This document shows, piece after piece, positions 59,501 to 64,000 of a stretch of DNA of 64,000 bases. Origin of the DNA: Amia ocellicauda (lineage: Eukaryota > Chordata > Actinopteri > Amiiformes > Amiidae). Under the pieces are notes generated by a model. It made no database searches and had not been told where the DNA came from. It saw only the letters and a list, made by a program, of their open reading frames with translations. The translations under genes and the position numbers were made by a program. The DNA lies in contig NC_089853.1 in the NCBI RefSeq assembly GCF_036373705.1, positions 885,001 to 949,000 of the forward strand, given 5' to 3'. Position 1 is the first letter of the stretch. Every line of letters starts with the position of its first letter.

Positions 59501-61722
59501 GAGGATGGGTTGTAGGTGTCATGGTCAGGTACAAGATTGAAGCTACTAATGTTACATTAGGCAAGACCTAAAGATTTATTTTAACAACTTGTTAATCGAG
59601 ATTAGCTGTGGGATCTGTGCCGATCATGTTCAATTGGGTCTGTGTGTCCCGTCCAGGTCCAGATGTCAAGTAGAGGGGTCAGAGTCGTACATCTACGGCA
59701 CTTCTCGGTTCTGTATGGGTCCAAACTTTCAAATGATAGACGGGTCCGGGTAGCACATTTCCGTGTCTCTTTGGGTTCGGGCACACATTTTTGGACCTGT
59801 GGAGACCTCGAGTCCATCAACCTGAAACCTGCTGCTTATTCTTGGACTGTGCATATGTAAAGGCTTCTTGGGGAATAATGAACCTTGGTGGTTAATGACT
59901 GATTTTGTGGATGGCATAATCCAATTGGGTAAAACTGAAATGCATCATATACATTTCAGGTATACTTCTGTCCTGTTGGAGGTCAGGTCATTGTCTGTAT
60001 ACAGATCTTGAATGTGATCCATTAAAAGGGTTATTGTCACACCTGGCCAGATTCACATTAGACTTTTCTCATCAGGTGAGATAATACTCAATGTTACCAT
60101 TGGGATGAAGTGCAGCACAGTCTTCTGCTCTGATGTTTGTGCTGTTGAGAGAGATGCGAGCAACTGTTCCTCTAGTACTCCTACCACTACTCCAACATCT
60201 GGCTGCCCAAAATGGAATAAAAATGTGAGTTTTTTTGTTTTGTTTTAAAGCTATATGATTGCAGGTTTTAAAGGAATTAGATTTCCACCCCCCTCAATTC
60301 TGAATCGTTCCCTCTTGTTGGAGTGGCTTCCAGACTTGGTTGATCGCCTGCCTGTTTGTCACTCATTTAGTTTCCATGTTGCAGAGCCCAATTAGGCAGG
60401 CCAATGCACATAACAAATGTCCAGTTTTGGGAACTGGAGCAGTGTTTTAAGCCCCCTGTAGACAGCTGAGGCTCAAGATAGGCCTCTTAATGGCATAGAC
60501 TAACAAGCGTTTTTTTTTTTTTCTCCTCCCCCCTGTAAATCCTAGCAAAATGAAACCTTCTTAATCTGGAACTGCACAATGGTTAGATGCATCAAGGACA
60601 ATTTTATCGAACTAATCCCTTACGAATGCCCACCTGTGAAGAATATCACCTGCACCAGTGGAAGACCTCCAGTTCTGGTGTATGATGAGAACATGTGTTG
60701 CTACCATTACGAGTGTGACTGTGAGTATCCTGCTGCACCTGTACGAGAAGGACTGGTCACTTCTCAAGCTGGTATTTCTACATGGATGTTGTACACTGAG
60801 GGTTTAGTGCTTTCAGCTGAAGTAGCATTTGTAGCGGATTGATAGTCTTGGGTTTTTCTAGAGTTTGTTACAGATTTTAATGTTTGTAATGTGACAAACT
60901 GACAATGCTCAAACTGCAGCCATGCTGGAACTGCACTGCCAAATCTAATGGGGTTTTCTGTTTACAGGCTACTGCAATGGCTGGGGAGACCCCCACTATG
61001 TCACATTTGATGGACTCTATTACAGCTTTCAGGGGAATTGCACCTATACTTTGGTCAAGGAGATCGTACCCAAATATGACAACTTTGGGGTTTATATTGA
61101 CAATGTCCATTGTGACCCCAGAGACCAAGTGTCCTGCCCACGCTCTCTTAGTGTCTCTTTTGAGACTCTAATCATCAGCCTGAGGAATAAAGATGTTGCT
61201 GGTGCTGTGGACATGGAGGTCAGTCCTTATGGCATTGCAACAAAATGCATTCAGCCATTGTTCATCCTTCAGCAGGGTGCCTGGCCCACAGGAGCCCCTA
61301 GTGAAGGGCTTTTCAGTTCAGCTGGAACCTTGCAGAGTCCTCTTCCCTTTAAAACGCTTTGGTACACCTTGTCATGGGGAATACATTTAGTTTTAATGCC
61401 AGACACTGCCTGCTGTGATTTGCAGAGTGTCCAGGTCTTTCATTCAGAAGGATGAATCCAGTTTTCTAGGATCCATGAGTCTACTTGAAGTGTAAGCACT
61501 GACTGCTCAATGGTATTGCTGTGTATTTTGTTTTGAAGGTGTTGGTGAATGGGCATGTGGTGTCCCTGCCCTTCTCCAGGTATGGAGTGAGAGCCTTCAC
61601 CTCTGGCATTAACCTGGTGTTGCAGATCCCAGATATCGATGTTGTGGTGACTTTCAGTGGAATCGCCTTTGGTATTAAACTGCCTCATGAGCTTTTTGGC
61701 AACAACACAGAGGGACAGTGTG
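44514..61722 (+). CDS. MUC2/MUC5-type gel-forming mucin (gene B), partial, 33 exons
   Basis: A secreted mucus polymer; the window holds its first 1,796 codons. Exons joined by hand: 44514-44589, 45087-45348, 45758-45872, 45975-46065, 46692-46801, 47159-47375, 47862-47987, 48357-48474, 48757-48895, 49031-49144, 50447-50516, 50672-50809, 51215-51379, 51502-51596, 51689-51815, 52237-52492, 52696-52748, 52837-52937, 53300-53451, 53668-53806, 54235-54345, 54617-54796, 55118-55357, 55840-55996, 56391-56522, 56787-56934, 57136-57179, 57276-57443, 58088-58873, 60076-60224, 60546-60720, 60968-61218, 61539-61722. All phases agree. Domains: signal, D1, D2, D', D3, CysD, short PTS, start of D4. A CysD plus a D4 excludes MUC6. 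The CysD reads like MUC2, while D3 reads like MUC5AC/5B, so I do not choose between them. The rest (end of D4, VWC, cystine knot) must lie beyond 64000. Acceptors of exons 21 and 33 are AAG, and the exon 1 donor is weak. Confidence 0.9.
44706..44760 (+). mobile_element. CR1 3'-end fragment in gene B intron 1
   Basis: TTGGATCACCTAGTTATTAATGGACACCACGCGAGCTCGATGGGCCGAATGGCC matches the 3' end of the CR1 copy at 43555-43610. It lacks the terminal ATGTTCTT repeat. A 3' fragment this short is typical of a severely 5'-truncated insertion that has since decayed. Confidence 0.75.
44852..44927. repeat. Poly-T then poly-C tracts in gene B intron 1
   Basis: 20 T residues at 44852-44871 and 22 C residues at 44906-44927. 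The G strand of the second tract could form a quadruplex. Both are error-prone for sequencing. Confidence 0.9.
45087..48474 (+). CDS. Gene B D1 assembly, exons 2-8
   Basis: Residues about 26-371. VWD1 starts [20 protein letters not shown] and carries CGLCG as [13 protein letters not shown] (exon 4). C8-1 is in exons 5-6 ([41 protein letters not shown]). The TIL module covers exons 7-8 ([34 protein letters not shown]). Exon 4 has the same 91-nt length as the equivalent gene A exon 10. Confidence 0.92.
45400..45530 (-). mobile_element. tRNA-derived SINE head, reversed, gene B intron 2
   Basis: GGGATTTAAACCTGCTACC (reverse of box B) and GTCTAACCACTAATCCACAGAGCTGTG (reverse of the GTGGTTAG head seen at 47505) indicate an inverted, partial copy of the SINE family in this window. 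Confidence 0.55.
47485..47672 (+). mobile_element. tRNA-derived SINE (V-SINE-like), near full length, gene B intron 6
   Basis: Starts GGCAGCACTGTGGAGTAGTGG, with a tRNA-like head and a weak box B, then CACTTGAGCAAGGTACTTCA, CCAGCTGTGTAAATGGGTAC and the tail GTAAGTCGCCCTGGATAAGAGCGTC. The tail is the conserved 3' segment of V-SINE/L2-type elements, and copies of it occur at 24480, 29150 and 31110. It is the best preserved SINE in the window. Confidence 0.8.
48757..52492 (+). CDS. Gene B D2 assembly, exons 9-16
   Basis: Residues about 372-739. VWD2 starts [20 protein letters not shown]. Its CGLCG motif is intact across the exon 12/13 junction ([16 protein letters not shown]), in contrast to gene A. 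C8-2 is in exons 14-15 ([35 protein letters not shown]). TIL2 is in exon 16 ([36 protein letters not shown]). The intron between exons 10 and 11 is 1.3 kb, with no recognised element. Confidence 0.92.
49145..50446. other. Gene B intron 10, no recognised element
   Basis: A 1.3-kb intron that looks unique. A run of T at 50349-50370 lies about 80 bp before the exon 11 acceptor. I checked for a missing VWD2 exon, but exon 10 joins exon 11 in phase 0 with continuous VWD2 sequence, so none is needed. Confidence 0.5.
52696..53451 (+). CDS. Gene B D' region, exons 17-19
   Basis: Residues about 740-841. Exon 17 is a 53-nt cysteine-rich segment ([14 protein letters not shown]). Exon 18 ([17 protein letters not shown]) and exon 19 ([20 protein letters not shown]; ending KDKCNLW) form the third TIL module. 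Confidence 0.9.
53668..57443 (+). CDS. Gene B D3 assembly and linker, exons 20-28
   Basis: Residues about 842-1281. VWD3 starts [20 protein letters not shown]. Then come [16 protein letters not shown] (exon 21), an intact CGLCG ([18 protein letters not shown], exon 23) and C8-3 ([28 protein letters not shown]). Exons 25-28 read [44 protein letters not shown] and [12 protein letters not shown], then enter Ser/Thr/Pro sequence. Exons 23 and 24 (240 and 157 nt) match gene A exons 29 and 30 in length. D3 should form covalent Golgi oligomers. Confidence 0.92.
55570..55680. mobile_element. Scrambled SINE fragments in gene B intron 23
   Basis: CCTTCAGCAAGGTACTGTACTG and GTGGGGTAGTGGTTAGGGCTCTGCTC are pieces of the SINE family at 47485, but in the wrong order (middle before head), so they are two fragments or a rearranged copy. 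A G run at 55727-55743 follows. Confidence 0.5.
58088..58873 (+). CDS. Gene B CysD domain and short PTS domain, exon 29
   Basis: One 786-nt exon. Residues about 1282-1382 are a CysD domain: CRWTDWID carries the WxxW C-mannosylation motif, followed by [47 protein letters not shown] and a terminal CC pair. After it come only about 150 Thr/Pro-rich residues, including an uninterrupted ACC run (58796-58827). The exon ends [13 protein letters not shown], the usual entry to the D4 region. This is the only PTS domain of gene B, unless more lies in a gap I cannot see, so the glycosylated stalk is short. Confidence 0.9.
58932..59819. mobile_element. hAT-like non-autonomous element in gene B intron 29
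   Basis: Left end GAGGTCTTCACGGGTCC and right end GGACCTGTGGAGACCTC are inverted repeats of 17 bp with two mismatches. Both subterminal zones are full of GGGTCC/GGGACC/GGGTTCGGG words in both orientations, as in hAT elements. The only longer reading frame (59162-59515) has no transposase motif that I recognise. Target duplication not resolved. Confidence 0.65.
60076..61722 (+). CDS. Gene B D4 assembly, partial, exons 30-33
   Basis: Residues about 1544-1796. Exons 30-31 give the cysteine-rich lead-in ([40 protein letters not shown]). Exon 32 starts VWD4 with [14 protein letters not shown]. The GDPH sequence (codons at 60985-60996) is the known autocatalytic Asp-Pro cleavage motif of MUC2 and MUC5AC. 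Exon 33 ([20 protein letters not shown]) runs to NNTEGQC before GTAAGA. The CGLCG-like half of VWD4 would be in the next exon. That exon is not found before 64000. Confidence 0.92.
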
Positions 61723-61795
61723 GTAAGACTGGGTTTCTGTATAACTGGTGGTGGGAGGGATTCAGATTCCACTAAATCTTGTGATTGCTCTATAA

Positions 61796-62845
61796 CAGTT
61801 TACAAATGTGAGGAGGCCATTTGACCCATTGTGCTTGTTTGGTGTCCATTTCATTAAGTGATCCAAGGATCCTATCCCATCTATTTTTGAATGTTCCCAG
61901 ATTGTCGCTTCATCCAGATTGTGATGACTGAAGTGTCCGGTCTTGTCTTGAAGCCTAATTTCCATTTGTATCCCTGGGTCTGTGTCCCTGCTGATCTGGA
62001 AAGCTCCTCTGCTTTGTGGTCAATGCCCTTCATAATTGTTCCAAGGTGAAAAGGTTGTTCTCTCCATGACATTCCCTTCAAACATTGAAGAACTGCCTCT
62101 AGAGTGTGGTGCCTGGAACAATACACTAGTTGGACTATCTGGAATAGTTGTGGAATAACTGCCCTTGTTTTAAACTACACTTGACAATATGCCCTAGCAT
62201 TGTATGCCTTTTAACTGCTTCCCTGCATTGTTTGGCTGGGGAAGTGATGCTTTCATCTAGTTCTATTCCTCCCATAGTGTAATTTATAGTGGACATTTTC
62301 ATTACCTGCATGCAATACCTTGCACTTGTCCACATTCAATCTGCCAGGTGTCCGCCCACAACTGAAATCTTAAAAGTCCCTATGAATAACCACCCATTTT
62401 AGTATAGTCTGCAAATTGACAAGTTTGCTAACTACCCCAGAGTCCAGATCCATTAATATAGATTGAAAAAGCTAAGGCCCTAATACTGATCCCTATGGCA
62501 CTCCAGTTGGAGGAAACCTCTTGTATTGATGCCCTCTTTCCTATACATTAACTGGTTTATAATCTACTTAATTACCCTGAGATACCTATGGCTTCTGCCT
62601 ACAGGATTGGTCTTTGGTGTGGAACTACTTGCATTTCTGAAAGCTATTGATTTTTGTATGCTTTCAGGTGATCTGCAGTTGTGGGTGGAGGGGAGGCGGA
62701 GCTGGAATAGATTTAAGACCTGATCTGCCTTGTCTAAACCCATGTTGACTATCTCCAAGAATGTCTCATTTAAGATGGTGCTCTTTTTTTTTTGTAATCC
62801 AGTTGAATTGGGGGACAAACCACTTACTAAATTTAGCAGCATGTG
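61796..62845 (-). mobile_element. Degenerate CR1 LINE copy, reversed, gene B intron 33
   Basis: The minus strand from 62845 to 61796 follows the same order as the 42100-43610 copy: the complement of an HGFRR-like zone (62745), a zone with complement of GGATCAGTACTAGGGCC (about 62475), KCKVLHAG-like and MGGIELDE zones (about 62330-62270), and finally the complement of GATCACTTAGTTATTAATGG (61850). It has many stops and small deletions. It lacks the terminal ATGTTCTT repeat. Confidence 0.82.
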
Positions 62846-64000
62846 GCCACTACATTGTCAGGTTTGCAGAATGATTGGCTTCCTGGATGAACTCAAGATT
62901 GGATTTGTGAATGTTGTCAGCATGCTGAAACCCTAGAGATCAAGGTTCATGATCTTGAGGCCTGGCTTGTTGATCTGTGAGAGATTCTTCTATATCACAA
63001 ATACAGCAATCAGCCCATGAGAGATGGTGTGCATGCCAAAACCTAGGAGAGTTGAGACCTTGGAACAGGAATGTACAGAACTGCTGGGTTACAGTAGGTC
63101 ATAACCACAGAAAAGGGTGTGCACAACCCTTGGAAACCTCCCAAGAGCTGGAAATGCCCAACAGGTTCCAACTGCTGCACACCAAGTTGGACAGTGATGG
63201 CTCGGAAGGTGACAGGAGGGCAGTTGAGCACAGTGTGTTCTAGTGATGAGGAGACCTGCATGGTATCTTACCTGCCTGTTGCTCCTAAACTTGTAGATGG
63301 GCTACTGGCCAAAGCCGGGGGGAATCCACTGTTCATGGTCCACATTGGAACAAATGAAGGGGGGAAGGGAAGGGTAGGACACATGTTTTAAAGAGTTGGG
63401 GGGGGGGAGACTAAACTACCATGGAGGTTCTGCAGTTTTTTCTGAAATGCATCCGGTAACGCATGCATGGCTAGGGAAAAGGGCAGGAATTGGAAAATGT
63501 AATGTTGAAATCTTGGTGTAGGGAAGAGGGTTTTAGATCTATGGAGCATTGGTCTTTCTTCTGGGATAGATGGGGACCTGTACAAACCGTACGGTCTACC
63601 ACTAAACTGAAGGGGGGCTAATGCATTGGGAGAGCATATGTGCCAAGTAATTTAGAATCTTTTAAACTAGGGATCAGGGGGTCAGGGAGCTCTGACAATG
63701 GGAGATGTTCCACTAAGGAAAGCAAACGAAGGGACGCTGCTAGTAGGAAAGTCCTGAAATGTTTGTACCTCAATGCCAGGAGTATAAGGAACAAGATGTT
63801 AGACTTGGAAGCCACAGTGCTGGTAGGTGTCTGTGATGGAGTAGTGATGGGAACATGGCTTGCAGAAAATGATGGGGATGAATAAAAGTTGAAAGGATGC
63901 ACACAGTTTAGGAGGGACAGACAAAATCTAAGAGGATGGGTTTGCATTATGTCAGAAATTAATTTTGAGGCAGAACTCAAATTTAGATCCTAGTAACAAA
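62846..64000 (+). mobile_element. CR1 LINE 5' part: decayed ORF1 and start of endonuclease
   Basis: From 63720 the + strand matches the endonuclease start of the copy at 1-2095 (SRKVLKCLYLNARSIRNKML), with a stop soon after ENDGDE at 63885. Upstream, 63260-63360 encodes a fragment reading PLFMVHIGTNEGGKGR, the SGNH-esterase block of CR1 ORF1, and 62960-63250 is probably the decayed front part of ORF1. It is therefore a 5' section of CR1 that continues beyond the window. It abuts the reversed copy head to head at about 62846. Confidence 0.7.

Noticed and set aside
59162..59515. 117-codon frame inside the gene B intron
   Set aside because: It lies within an inverted-repeat-bounded hAT-like element and shows no transposase or other motif.
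61723..64000. A further gene B exon (second half of VWD4) before the window end
   Set aside because: I scanned for a VWD4 continuation with a phase-1 acceptor. Only CR1-derived sequence is present, so the exon must lie downstream.

Overview
The window looks like genomic DNA from a ray-finned fish. It holds two large multi-exon genes for secreted gel-forming mucins, both on the + strand. It is also littered with fish-type transposons: several Tc1/mariner elements with TA target duplications, hAT-like elements, tRNA-derived SINEs with a LINE-like tail, and CR1-clade LINEs ending in an ATGTTCTT repeat. The CR1 tails and SINE tails remind me of gar, bowfin, sturgeon or paddlefish more than of teleosts. 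That is a hint from memory, not a demonstration.

Layout. 1-2095 is a minus-strand CR1 LINE. 2100-10300 is non-genic and repeat-rich, with a degenerate solo-LTR-like insertion, a 32-bp tandem repeat, a Tc1 fragment, an internally deleted Tc1 element and a LINE ORF1. 10312-37281 is gene A: TATA box, 36 coding exons and a polyA signal. 37300-44440 is intergenic and carries a second CR1 copy (42100-43655). 44449 to the end of homology at 61722 is gene B: TATA box and 33 coding exons, running off the window inside an intron. 61796-64000 is CR1 debris in that last intron.

Gene A joins in frame into about 2,448 codons. The order is signal peptide, an unusual linker of six small symmetric exons, D1, D2, D', D3, a short PTS exon, a 988-codon PTS exon and a C-terminal cystine knot. 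Absence of D4, VWC and CysD domains, together with the D2 and D3 sequence, makes it MUC6-type. Gene B joins in frame into 1,796 codons plus one base. The order is signal peptide, D1, D2, D', D3, a single CysD domain, a short Thr/Pro domain and a partial D4 with a GDPH self-cleavage motif. That makes it MUC2/MUC5AC/MUC5B-type. Many exons of the two genes have identical lengths and phases, as expected for tandem paralogues.

Both products should be secreted mucus polymers. C-terminal cystine knots form dimers in the ER, D3 domains link dimers in the Golgi, D1/D2 organise packing at low pH and high calcium, and the Thr/Ser/Pro domains carry the O-glycans. Exon boundaries were placed by hand from splice consensus, reading frame and homology. 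All intron phases are consistent, but no transcript evidence was available.
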